IMG/VR virus record: IMGVR_UViG_3300037119_006491
Span: 1-22,037 of that record
Origin: a virus
Strand: one strand, 5' to 3'
DNA: 22,037 nt
The position numbers and the translations under genes are program-made. Positions 7,501-12,371 of this stretch are shown piece after piece. The notes under the pieces are model-generated. The model saw only the letters and a program-made list of their open reading frames with translations, was not told the origin of the DNA and did no database searches. The stretch's first letter is position 1; each line of letters opens with the position of its first letter.

Positions 7501-7933
7501 GGCGGCGGCCGTCTCGCCCGTGCTGGAGTCCGCCATCGTGACATTCAATGAGGCGGACATCATCGCGGGGACGCTGAAATTGTGCGTCGCCGGGCTGGCT
7601 GGGTATACGATCATTCCGCTGTGTCTGTACTTCACCGATGATTTCAGCACAGTGGCTGGCGGCTGGAACACCTCTCGGAATGCGATCTGCCGGTATGTGA
7701 GCGGGTCAGCGGTGGATCTGATCAACTCCGCGAATACCTTTTTTCAGAACACGGCCACGAAGAACTCGGGCTACGCGATCGGCCCGGCGGTGATTGCGCT
7801 GGCGGCGAATAATCAAAGCGGCATCGGGGTCAACGTGGGGCCAAGCGGGACCAATATCTTGCTGGCCGTGAGCCCGAGCGGCTACACGGCGGAAATCAAG
7901 TTGCTGTATTACCTGGCGGCGTCGACCAATTGA
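4556..7933 (+). CDS. Large tail tip / hub protein with two IPT/TIG domains
   Basis: A 1125-aa multidomain tail protein starting at ATG 4556, five bases after the previous stop. Residues about 35-115 and 117-200 are two IPT/TIG Ig-like domains (SITITGSNF, TVTVGGIAAT; then SVIITGANF, VTFGGVAATS). Residues about 205-370 match the phage hub layout: AGVAQTVEQVFEGR, AWHVTASDFTCWLNRRRPFG, then WYLDYTKDLHFFHF. Residues about 395-470 and 538-600 are two related fibronectin-like repeats, each with a 'PG.Y.F..T.VY..G.ES..SP' core followed by RKIY or RKVY. VMVDVTQVRNRVIVIG and the 'RV.IDL..PPISGTFVIQDVEI' region close the hub part. Residues about 989-1125 form a separate C-terminal beta-rich module, probably exposed and host-binding. 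It is likely a baseplate hub/fibre that recognises the host. Confidence 0.85.
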   Translation: MPFRPLRPGIGPGTFTRSGSGVGAGGGDTAPLVTFVTPNASDITGGVSITITGSNFHNSPLGVPPTVTVGGIAATAVVVVNSTTITATVPAHDAGLVDLVITNDLGQSATLADAFVYVSPVITSLSPNFGPLSGGTSVIITGANFTVGMAVTFGGVAATSTTFIDAGHYVAVTPNHAVGPVDVAVGSAIFRGAFFYTLLTRGEDIRRNPTVRIREVLNSSPNTCTFTVDGRSAPPQVSELIEITDFATVPVVLFAGVAQTVEQVFEGRPQNLAWHVTASDFTCWLNRRRPFGEYVAQSCTDVVLDLITRYAPWVTVTHVQTQLAPVTITFDGTADFATCLSTLAKLIGGGHWYLDYTKDLHFFHFVPTDLPTPLQPTSVIGAGPGTAITASVSSTAGSLSPGYYLFWSTFVYSNGMESALSPSSNPIVLSGHRLPQLDTIPIGAPVGALTVTKRKIYFTYYGTGVTALHGWIEIADNTTTSLTAAPTSFQGIPAIPYVSPPTGPPAGPAVSESGTSARDVIGVILADLYGPGGTISNYSFDPGRYAFKVTNVYADGTESLGSPASGTITLSGSKAVSITAAPGSPIAGVAVVYRKVYASKAVGSAGPDFALGRTLGWTLIPNNSGDPFLITPGISISATGSGMPPSIGSTVFIPNVDGPWLEDDIVPDDIVAGNTDFLHDPPITVMVDVTQVRNRVIVIGQPEAPPPAPDVLATSAGPNTDLYYAGAQGVMAIVGAPARGIPMNIHWVALYQAAASPTDIHGGLDTFFVNNGLTYNYVIANPYTALMDLPEGFYDSVVAPPGEPDPSLSDSGIPEVPVVRPRVQLDHLESQRAMGRIELDDNGNATDGIHEIVIDDPQLSTQTQLLNRAQAELELFAWPIVTVHYATRDRKSKPGRRVTIDLATPPISGTFVIQDVEIDQIKINTSDNPSPRYTVRASSVKFDLDDLLLLISDAVGGTSFINTNRLVPAAVAAAVGSIPPAPAAAVSPVLESAIVTFNEADIIAGTLKLCVAGLAGYTIIPLCLYFTDDFSTVAGGWNTSRNAICRYVSGSAVDLINSANTFFQNTATKNSGYAIGPAVIALAANNQSGIGVNVGPSGTNILLAVSPSGYTAEIKLLYYLAASTN

Positions 7934-7954
7934 TCCGGAGTTTTCGGGGGGGGC

Positions 7955-8377
7955 ATGGGCCTGCGTATGATAGGCAGATTTGATGCAAGCGCGGCGGAAC
8001 CGACGGTGGTGCAGCCGCCGAACAACGTGCCGTATATTGTGGCTGTGGTGCTGATGATGGTCTTGGGCGTTATGGCGGTGACGACGCTGGCGATATTGCG
8101 CCCGACTACCGATAACGTCGGGGTGATTACGACGATCGTCGGCTTCATCGCGCCGACCACGTTATCGCTCCTCGCCTTTATGAAAGCGCAAGAGACGCAC
8201 CTGTCGGTGAACTCCCGCTTGGATGCGTTCATGATCAACGCGAAGCTCGCGGCGCATGCGCAAGGCGTGACGGAGGGCCGGGCCGAAGGGCGCGAGTCGG
8301 CGGATGCGCGCACGGATACCCTGAAACTCTCCGCCGCCACGGCCGCCGCGGAGAAACAGAAGGGACAGGCGCCGTGA
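7955..8377 (+). CDS. Two-TM membrane protein, holin-like
   Basis: A 140-aa protein. Two hydrophobic segments lie around residues 26-47 (YIVAVVLMMVLGVMAVTTLA) and 55-75 (VITTIVGFIAPTTLSLLAFM). A charged, helical C-terminus follows (QETHLSVNSRLDAFMINAKL, then QGVTEGRAEGRESADARTDT). This 'two TM, then SVNSRLD, then EGRAEGRE' form recurs after tail genes in phages and is sometimes labelled holin-like, but a lytic role is unproven. ATG 7955 follows a run of eight G; an in-frame ATG at 7967 is a possible alternative start. It is followed by a second membrane peptide with GTGA overlap. No endolysin is adjacent. Confidence 0.7.
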   Translation: MGLRMIGRFDASAAEPTVVQPPNNVPYIVAVVLMMVLGVMAVTTLAILRPTTDNVGVITTIVGFIAPTTLSLLAFMKAQETHLSVNSRLDAFMINAKLAAHAQGVTEGRAEGRESADARTDTLKLSAATAAAEKQKGQAP

Positions 8378-8472
8378 CCTGGGCGCTGACGTCCTTGGCG
8401 TTTGCCGCGGGCGTCTTCGTCACGCTGGTCTGGCTCGTGGTGGTCGCGTGGCGAGCGATGCGGACTCGGTAA
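8374..8472 (+). CDS. 32-aa single-TM membrane peptide
   Basis: GTG 8374 overlaps the preceding stop (GTGA) and TAA 8470-8472 abuts the next ATG. The product has one hydrophobic segment (LTSLAFAAGVFVTLVWLVVV) followed by the basic tail AWRAMRTR, so the N-terminus is probably outside and the C-terminus in the cytoplasm. The coupling with the two-TM protein suggests a partner such as a holin accessory or antiholin, but nothing in the sequence fixes this. It is supported by overlap geometry and the clean TM-plus-basic-tail design. Confidence 0.55.
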   Translation: MTWALTSLAFAAGVFVTLVWLVVVAWRAMRTR

Positions 8473-8640
8473 ATGAAAGGCCTGCCTGATTGTCCCAAAT
8501 GCGGCAGCCCGTCGCTCGATGTCTTTCGGGCAGACGTCAGCGGAACGAAGTGGGCCGAATGCCACTCCTGCAATTTGATCGTGCTCTTAGACAAGGATAA
8601 CGAGATCGTGCATCCGCACGAACCACATCCGGCTGCTTGA
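8473..8640 (+). CDS. Zinc-ribbon protein (55 aa)
   Basis: ATG 8473 directly follows the previous stop. The 55-aa product has two Cys pairs, C7-x2-C10 (CPKCG) and C30-x2-C33 (CHSC), a zinc-ribbon arrangement, with a Trp just before the second pair. The tail is His-rich (HPHEPHPAA). It could bind nucleic acid or a protein partner; no specific function can be assigned. It is the last rightward gene before the leftward cluster. Confidence 0.6.
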   Translation: MKGLPDCPKCGSPSLDVFRADVSGTKWAECHSCNLIVLLDKDNEIVHPHEPHPAA

Positions 8641-8725
8641 TGTGACGTCCGTTGGGCGCACCCTGACGCTGACAATTCTGCCGGCGGGGTGTTGCGGGCG
8701 TTCCCCACATTAGGCGGCCGTACCT

Positions 8726-8938
8726 TCAGCCCAATGCTTCTCGAATGCGGGCCAACAGGCCACGGCGCGAAGGACGCTCGCGTAACCGAATGGACTTGTA
8801 GACGTCGAGCGCGGCTTTGTCCATTTGGGCCGAACAGCCACCGCAGAGCGTTTTGTAATCGGTGAGGCCGTAGGTTCGCGAGATCGAACGCAGCGCTGTC
8901 AGCTCCACTCCGCACGCGTCGCAATACCACAGCGTCAT
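8726..8938 (-). CDS. Small Cys-pair protein (70 aa)
   Basis: This is the last gene of the leftward cluster. It starts MTLWYCDACGVELTALRSIS and has a second pair in CGGC, so two Cys pairs (C6/C9 and C32/C35) can form one zinc site. The basic C-terminal third (RLRERPSRRGLLARIREALG) may contact nucleic acid. Its start lies 5 bases after the previous leftward stop, with AAAGG upstream. Its 3' end faces the rightward zinc-ribbon gene across 85 bases (8641-8725), in which I see no convincing terminator hairpin with a T run. Confidence 0.65.
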   Translation of the reverse strand: MTLWYCDACGVELTALRSISRTYGLTDYKTLCGGCSAQMDKAALDVYKSIRLRERPSRRGLLARIREALG

Positions 8939-8943
8939 AGGTT

Positions 8944-9156
8944 CTACCTTTCGTCCGCTTCGATCAGATCGCCGGGCTCACGCACGAGGAGCAACGGCCG
9001 CGCGCTATCCGGTAATGGCACGCGGCTGGCGCACAGACAGGGATCGCCGATGTCTGCGGCCTCATCCCACACATGGACGATCACGCCCAAGGGGGAGCGG
9101 TCCCCGCACAGATGCTTCTGTTTCGACGAGCGCGGGAATTCAACAATCTCAGCCAC
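8944..9156 (-). CDS. Unidentified small protein (about 70 aa), start uncertain
   Basis: A leftward frame ending at TAG 8944-8946 reads AEIVEFPRSSKQKHLCGDRS, then VIVHVWDEAADIGDPCLCAS and a charged end EPGDLIEADER. It has three cysteines (HLCGDR and CLC) that might bind metal. No ATG exists in the plausible region; the best candidate is GTG 9154-9156, without a clear ribosome site. The open frame extends further back, overlapping the 95-aa gene in another phase, but that part looks Arg/Cys/His-rich and non-coding. Codon third positions and order in the leftward operon support it. Confidence 0.5.
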   Translation of the reverse strand: MAEIVEFPRSSKQKHLCGDRSPLGVIVHVWDEAADIGDPCLCASRVPLPDSARPLLLVREPGDLIEADER

Positions 9157-9203
9157 GGCCGGATATTGTGCAACAACTCGGCGCGTGTTGTCTGTCGGGT
9201 TTC

Positions 9204-9491
9204 CTACCGAATCAAGATCCCATTGAAGTACGTTTCCACCCCGTGGTGTCTCGTAAACACCGTCGTGACTCTCCAGGGATCCGACAATGGTTTGATCGGC
9301 GTCGCGGGGGTTGTGAATTGGGAAAACGTTGTCGCCGCGTTGACATCCTGAGTCGTGCGTTCGGCGCGCGGCCACGGGGCGACATAGGGCTGGACGCTCG
9401 CGGTCAAGACCTTCACAGCTTCCGAAGGCGTTGGCTTCGGCGGCAGCCCGGTGCAGGTAATGACGGCGGCGATCACAAGACAACTGGTCAT
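9204..9491 (-). CDS. Possible exported small protein (95 aa)
   Basis: The chosen start is ATG 9489-9491, because AGGAAGGA stands 5-12 bases ahead of it. A longer frame to 9533 overlaps the upstream gene. The N-terminus MTSCLVIAAVITCTGLPPKP is hydrophobic and could be a signal peptide or an imperfect lipobox (VITC, where Thr is not the usual residue before Cys), but it lacks N-terminal positive charge. After a Pro-rich stretch the body is Thr-rich and ends HHGVETYFNGILIR. I do not recognise a family. A spanin-like role was considered, but there is no partner coiled coil. Confidence 0.6.
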   Translation of the reverse strand: MTSCLVIAAVITCTGLPPKPTPSEAVKVLTASVQPYVAPWPRAERTTQDVNAATTFSQFTTPATPIKPLSDPWRVTTVFTRHHGVETYFNGILIR

Positions 9492-9501
9492 TCGTTCCTT
9501 C

Positions 9502-10110
9502 CTAAATGCCGGCGAGAGCACAGAGGCCATCAATGCGTGCCCATGCCTCCGCTCTATCGGCTTCGATGTCGACGGGCTTTAACATCGTGGCTGGATTCGG
9601 ACCGCCCCCTTGTGGAATTAAGACCAACTGCGGGAACGGTCCGTCTTTCCGCTGCGTCAACCAGGTGATCGTCGGTGTGAGGATTTGGGTCAGATGAAAG
9701 GTGTCGGCTTCCATCGTGTATACCGCGCCGACGCCATGGGTTTCGTCTGCGATCAGGGTGGCGGTCATGTATCGAGTCGTCTGGACGAATTGCACGGGGG
9801 CATTCGGGCGCCGTCCCACGACATAGACGCGCAACGCGCCGACGGCGTCCGCGTTCTCGATCGCGGTCGCGGCATAACACAGATTACGTAAGGCGCCCCA
9901 ACAGATGCGGCTCGTGAAACTCGTATCGTGGTTATGGATGTTCGTGCGGATGGGTGGCGTGGCCTTGGCGGGATGGCCCCAGAAATTCAGGTGTGTGTGC
10001 ACGTCTGGTTGCAGTTGCAGAAACCACGATCCGTGACGCTTTAAGACGGACCGCGCGCGACAGGACTCGATCATGTCCCGAAGCGCGCGGCGAGCCTCTG
10101 TGTCGAGCAT
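9502..10110 (-). CDS. Cupin-like / cysteine-dioxygenase-like protein
   Basis: This 202-aa protein is the largest of the leftward cluster. Residues about 54-75 read RTNIHNHDTSFTSRICWGAL. HNH-D-x3-F-x-S with a following Gly resembles the first metal-binding motif of cupin folds such as the cysteine dioxygenase type (H-x-H, F, S, G). About 90 residues later AVYTMEADTFHLTQI can supply the second-motif His. Between them are alternating strands (ALRVYVVG, QFVQTTRYMTATLI). If so it would be a small-molecule metal enzyme or a cupin-like binding protein; substrate unknown. ATG 10108-10110 lies one base after the upstream stop. It is unusual phage cargo, and I am confident only of the general fold pattern. 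Confidence 0.55.
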   Translation of the reverse strand: MLDTEARRALRDMIESCRARSVLKRHGSWFLQLQPDVHTHLNFWGHPAKATPPIRTNIHNHDTSFTSRICWGALRNLCYAATAIENADAVGALRVYVVGRRPNAPVQFVQTTRYMTATLIADETHGVGAVYTMEADTFHLTQILTPTITWLTQRKDGPFPQLVLIPQGGGPNPATMLKPVDIEADRAEAWARIDGLCALAGI

Positions 10111-10111
10111 G

Positions 10112-10282
10112 CTAGTCCGAATAGACGATCGTGTAGGCCAACGGCCTGTCCGAAATCTTCTTCACGGTGACGAGCGTTTTTGTCTTCGAGGCTGCTACGA
10201 CGACTTCCAGCAACTTCGTGAGAGCCTCAACCGGCGCCATCCCTGAGAGGTCGCCTGGTTTCTTTTGGTCGTGTTCGGGCAT
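10112..10282 (-). CDS. Unidentified 56-aa protein of leftward operon
   Basis: ATG 10280-10282 has an AGGAG site 7-11 bases upstream (rc of 10289-10293), overlapping the end of the previous leftward gene. The product begins MPEHDQKKPGDLSGMAPVEA, has a helix LTKLLEVVVAASKTK and a strand TLVTVKKISDRPLAYTIVYS, ending in Asp. The 'PL.Y.IVYSD' end with a beta strand suggests a small folded protein. I do not recognise it. Its stop is one base from the cupin-like gene start, so it is co-transcribed and probably translationally coupled. It is below usual length cut-offs. Confidence 0.6.
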   Translation of the reverse strand: MPEHDQKKPGDLSGMAPVEALTKLLEVVVAASKTKTLVTVKKISDRPLAYTIVYSD

Positions 10283-10291
10283 CGCGGTCTC

Positions 10292-10396
10292 CTAGTCTGA
10301 CCAAATGATGAGGAAGTCGATCACTTCCTCGGGCAGCGGTGACGGTTCATCGGCCGTCGGTTCGGCGACGTCCACGGGTCCGGGTTGCTCTTCCAT
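10292..10396 (-). CDS. Acidic 34-aa peptide, first gene of leftward operon
   Basis: ATG 10394-10396 follows AAGGAG (10 bases upstream), a strong ribosome site, so I accept it despite its size. The peptide is acidic and Pro-rich (EQPGPVDVAEPTADEPSPLP), then EEVIDFLIIWSD. Its end (IIWSD-stop) closely parallels the end of the next gene (IVYSD-stop). Function unknown. It lies at the divergent control region and would be the first leftward product. Confidence 0.5.
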   Translation of the reverse strand: MEEQPGPVDVAEPTADEPSPLPEEVIDFLIIWSD

Positions 10397-10438
10397 GTGT
10401 CTAGTCTCCTTGATCGGCTCACAGCCTACCACAGATTA

Positions 10439-10454
10439 GCTGTTGACTTACAGC
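10439..10454. promoter_or_regulatory. Operator-like inverted repeat over the rightward -35
   Basis: GCTGT-TGACTT-ACAGC is a perfect 5-bp inverted repeat with 6-bp spacer covering the -35 hexamer of the rightward promoter. ACAGCC recurs at 10421-10426 and 10450-10455, and GGCT-CAC-AGCC forms another small inverted repeat at 10416-10426. This fits binding sites for the adjacent HTH protein controlling both directions. Confidence 0.45.
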
Positions 10455-10472
10455 CGTAATAATGTTTATTCT
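10443..10472 (+). promoter_or_regulatory. Rightward early promoter
   Basis: TTGACT at 10443-10448 matches the -35 consensus at 5 of 6, with an 18-base spacer to TATTCT at 10467-10472 as -10 (4 of 6). It starts the rightward early run and stands in the divergent gap between the leftward operon and the HTH gene. I found no comparably clear promoter for the leftward operon. Confidence 0.5.
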
Positions 10473-10508
10473 TCCTGTGTCGCTATGGCCTTAAAGGAAG
10501 CTGACCCC

Positions 10509-10676
10509 ATGGTCGAACTGCAGCGGTTGATTGACTCGCTCGGCGCGCAGGAACGCGTGGCGGCGCGCTTTGGGGTGACCCAGCAATTTATCAGCGATCT
10601 GGTGAATGGCCGTCGCCGCTTTCCAGACAGCATTCTCAAACAGCTCGGACTGCGTGCCATCGTGGTGAAAAAGTAA
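10509..10676 (+). CDS. Cro/XRE-family HTH regulator (55 aa)
   Basis: I place the start at ATG 10509 because AAAGGAAG (10493-10500) precedes it with 8-base spacing. The ATG at 10485 would leave almost no leader, and the TTG at 10443 lies in the -35 element. The product MVELQRLIDSLGAQERVAAR is followed by a helix-turn-helix FGVTQQFISDLVNGRRRFPD and ends LKQLGLRAIVVKK. The pattern 'A.rfGVtqq.IS.lvnG.R..P' is that of small Cro/YdaS-like proteins with a single HTH. It probably controls the divergent promoters. Stop overlaps the next ATG (TAATG). Confidence 0.75.
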   Translation: MVELQRLIDSLGAQERVAARFGVTQQFISDLVNGRRRFPDSILKQLGLRAIVVKK

Positions 10677-11364
10677 TGGCTGTGTCAGAAGGCCACGCCT
10701 ACACCTGCGAGAATTGCCGCACCATTTACTGGTCGTGGCCGTCGTGGGTGACTCGTCGCCCTAGTGGCCGGTGCTGTTCGCGACAATGCTATTCAGCGTT
10801 GTGCTTGCAGCGGGTAAAGATGGTGAACTGCGAACACTGCGGACAGCAAATGCCCAAGCGCCAAGGCCGAACGACATGTTCGCATGCGTGTCGTAGAGCG
10901 CTGATGCGATCAATACCGTATTTTGAATCGCGGATTCGGAAGACGTCAGGTTGCTGGTTGTGGTTAGGTCCGCGAAATCCGCAGACCGGCTACGGTACTT
11001 TCTCAGCGACGGGAGCGCCCATCGTGTGTCGTGGCGTCTCTATCGTGGGGCGATACCACGTGACCGCTGGGTGCTGCACAAATGCGACAACCCGCCTTGT
11101 GTGAATCCTGATCATTTGTTTCTCGGCACGCCACAAGAGAACGTGTTGGACGCTCAACGGAAAGGGCGGCGGGCCGTGGCTCAAGAGCCTGCCGTTGCGC
11201 CGTCTACCTGCGAAATGTGCGGCCGTGGATTTACTGTTTTGCGTCGCGCTCTTATCGCAGGCCGAGGTACGACGTGCTCTTCTAAGTGCAGATGCACGAA
11301 AGCCAGGCTTGTTCGAAGTGCTCGAATTGCACACCGCTTCACAGAGAGTGCGGCGGGCCTCTGA
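10676..11364 (+). pseudogene. HNH endonuclease with Zn fingers, split by a frameshift
   Basis: Frame A from ATG 10676 carries two Cys4 zinc-finger-like units (CENC...CCSRQC, then CEHC...CSHAC) and the conserved pre-HNH sequence TSGCWLWLGPRNPQTGYGTF, then loses homology. Frame B, open from about 10951 to 11364, continues AHRVSWRLYRGAIPRDRWVL, HKCDNPPCVNPDHLFLGT and QENVLDAQRKGRR. This is the catalytic beta-beta-alpha HNH core of mobile homing-type endonucleases. A third Cys unit (CEMC...CSSKC) follows. The halves join near 11005-11020, where ACGGGAGC suggests loss of one base in a G run. It is either a real decay event or a base error. An intact version would be about 228 aa. Frame A alone ends as a 142-aa product. 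Confidence 0.75.
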
Positions 11365-11395
11365 TGCCGAACGTCAGCCAGCCGATAACAGGGGT

Positions 11396-11503
11396 ATGGA
11401 CATCAACACAGCACCGATGATGATTGGCTTCGTGCTCTTGGCGGTCGGCTTCATTGTGATCGGCCTGCTCGGCGGATGGGAGCCACGCAATGACCGCTTC
11501 TAA
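11396..11503 (+). CDS. 35-aa single-TM membrane peptide
   Basis: MDINTAPMMIGFVLLAVGFI continues VIGLLGGWEPRNDRF: one hydrophobic segment of about 20 residues, then a short polar tail. The start at ATG 11396 has AGGGG only one base upstream, which is too close for an ideal ribosome site, so an ATG at 11417 in the same frame is a possible alternative. Its 3' end overlaps the next gene at 11490. It is the first of a run of tiny membrane proteins. Function unknown. Confidence 0.5.
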   Translation: MDINTAPMMIGFVLLAVGFIVIGLLGGWEPRNDRF

Positions 11504-11741
11504 CTGCGAGTGCGGTTGCTCTTCTCTAACGGTGGATCAATACATGGACGCCTTAGAACAGGAACTCGGGGAATTCGACGAGGACGGTCGACAGGTGGCA
11601 GGCCCTCAGCCGAAGGCGCCTGAGCCTTCAGCCCATTACAAAATAGTGTGCGCGTGGTGCCGGGCAGTCCTTGAAGAAGGCCCGGTAGGCGCTGCTGTCA
11701 GCCACGGAATTTGCCGCACCTGTGAGGCGAATATCGAATGA
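11490..11741 (+). CDS. Zinc-binding small protein (CxWC...SHGICxxC)
   Basis: ATG 11490 has GGGAG upstream and overlaps the preceding gene. The 83-aa protein starts with a Cys cluster (NCECGCSS) and an acidic helix (YMDALEQELGEFDEDG), then a Pro-rich link. Its C-terminus is IVCAWCRAVLEEG followed by SHGICRTCEANIE. The CxWC...SHGIC..C signature is well known at the C-terminus of bacterial PAS and receiver proteins, and also as stand-alone small proteins. It makes a zinc-ribbon-like site. No catalytic residues are evident. The last bases overlap the next ATG (ATGA). Confidence 0.7.
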   Translation: MTASNCECGCSSLTVDQYMDALEQELGEFDEDGRQVAGPQPKAPEPSAHYKIVCAWCRAVLEEGPVGAAVSHGICRTCEANIE

Positions 11742-11842
11742 CAGGCCGACTCACGATGCTCGCCTTGTCCTACTACTTCTTCCAGGAGATAGGCCAGACG
11801 GTCAGTGCGGTGTTTACCGAGATCGCGGGGTTGCTCTCGTGA
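11738..11842 (+). CDS. 34-aa small hydrophobic peptide
   Basis: ATG 11738 overlaps the preceding stop (ATGA), and its stop TGA 11840-11842 overlaps the next GTG. It reads MTGRLTMLALSYYFFQEIGQ and ends TVSAVFTEIAGLLS. It is moderately hydrophobic and could be an amphipathic or membrane-associated helix rather than a clear TM. The overlap geometry at both ends is the main support. Function unknown. Confidence 0.5.
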   Translation: MTGRLTMLALSYYFFQEIGQTVSAVFTEIAGLLS

Positions 11843-11952
11843 GAGTGATCGCCATTCTCTTTGCCGTGCTGATGTTCGTGTTCATGATCGCGGCGCCGGT
11901 GTTCCTGATTGCTCGCCAGCATTACCGCGCGTGGAAGGCGACGCTGCAATGA
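11839..11952 (+). CDS. 37-aa single-TM membrane peptide
   Basis: GTG 11839 overlaps the upstream stop, and TGA 11950-11952 overlaps the next ATG. The peptide MRVIAILFAVLMFVFMIAAP continues VFLIARQHYRAWKATLQ. It has a single strong TM segment with basic residues on the C-terminal side, which should stay in the cytoplasm. The third tiny membrane product in this operon. It could be a superinfection or toxin-type peptide, but I see no specific evidence for that. Confidence 0.55.
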   Translation: MRVIAILFAVLMFVFMIAAPVFLIARQHYRAWKATLQ

Positions 11953-12245
11953 CCGCCGAACCGTTGGACGCTGTCGTGCTCGTGCTGTTCTTCGTGGCTG
12001 TGCTCGCCATCTGTGCTCATAACTGGCTGCGGGAAGTAGCAGCCCGAAAGGCTGAGGCTGATGATTCGTTTTACCGCGATCCAGCGCTGCCGCGCATGGT
12101 GGATCCGTCGCTGCGAGCGCAGACGACGCAAACAGTTGACTCCATTGCAAGCGCTCTGGGAGTTGAGCAAGGCACCGGTGATCAAGTCATCGCCGACGAA
12201 ATGAATGGCACGGTGCGTCTAACGCTGGTGAGCAGGAGGAAGTAA
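11949..12245 (+). CDS. Membrane-anchored small protein (98 aa)
   Basis: ATG 11949 overlaps the preceding stop. One TM segment lies at residues about 8-24 (AVVLVLFFVAVLAICAHNWL), followed by a cytoplasmic soluble part (VAARKAEADDSFYRDPALPR), a helix (TQTVDSIASALGVEQ) and a beta-like end (DEMNGTVRLTLVSRRK). A frame extending back to 11805 overlaps two genes and is less likely. I do not recognise a family. The anchor-plus-tail design suggests a membrane-tethered effector or scaffold. Confidence 0.6.
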   Translation: MTAEPLDAVVLVLFFVAVLAICAHNWLREVAARKAEADDSFYRDPALPRMVDPSLRAQTTQTVDSIASALGVEQGTGDQVIADEMNGTVRLTLVSRRK

Positions 12246-12371
12246 ATGGGCGCCGCATCACGGCGGAAGTGGACGAAGCGGAGAGCGCTCTACAAGTCAG
12301 CCAAGAGCGTCACGCGAAAGCTGGAACTAAAGGCGCTCTTCGGCCACGATAAGCGGTTCTGGAAGGAATGA
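12246..12371 (+). CDS. Basic 41-aa protein
   Basis: ATG 12246 follows the previous stop directly and has AGCAGGAGG about 6-15 bases upstream. The product is strongly basic: MGAASRRKWTKRRALYKSAK, then SVTRKLELKALFGHDKRFWK. Such basic helices commonly contact nucleic acid. Its stop is immediately followed by the next ATG. Function unknown; supported by the ribosome site and spacing. Confidence 0.55.
   Translation: MGAASRRKWTKRRALYKSAKSVTRKLELKALFGHDKRFWKE

Noticed and set aside
8641-8725. Terminator between convergent genes
   Set aside because: Only weak GGGG/CCCC pairing and no T run; not reported as a terminator.
8944-9483. Long version (179 aa) of the leftward frame
   Set aside because: The upstream half overlaps the 95-aa gene, which has a strong ribosome site, and reads like a shadow; only the 3' part is kept.
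9015-9668. 217-aa rightward ORF across the leftward cluster
   Set aside because: Low-complexity Arg/Ser/Pro/Cys-rich reading; the leftward frames have ribosome sites and coding-like composition.
10443-10508. TTG 10443 as start of the HTH gene
   Set aside because: It lies inside the -35 hexamer; ATG 10509 has the ribosome site.
11364-11420. 18-aa ORF following the HNH gene (TGATG overlap)
   Set aside because: Too short and overlaps the start of the 35-aa gene; no other support.
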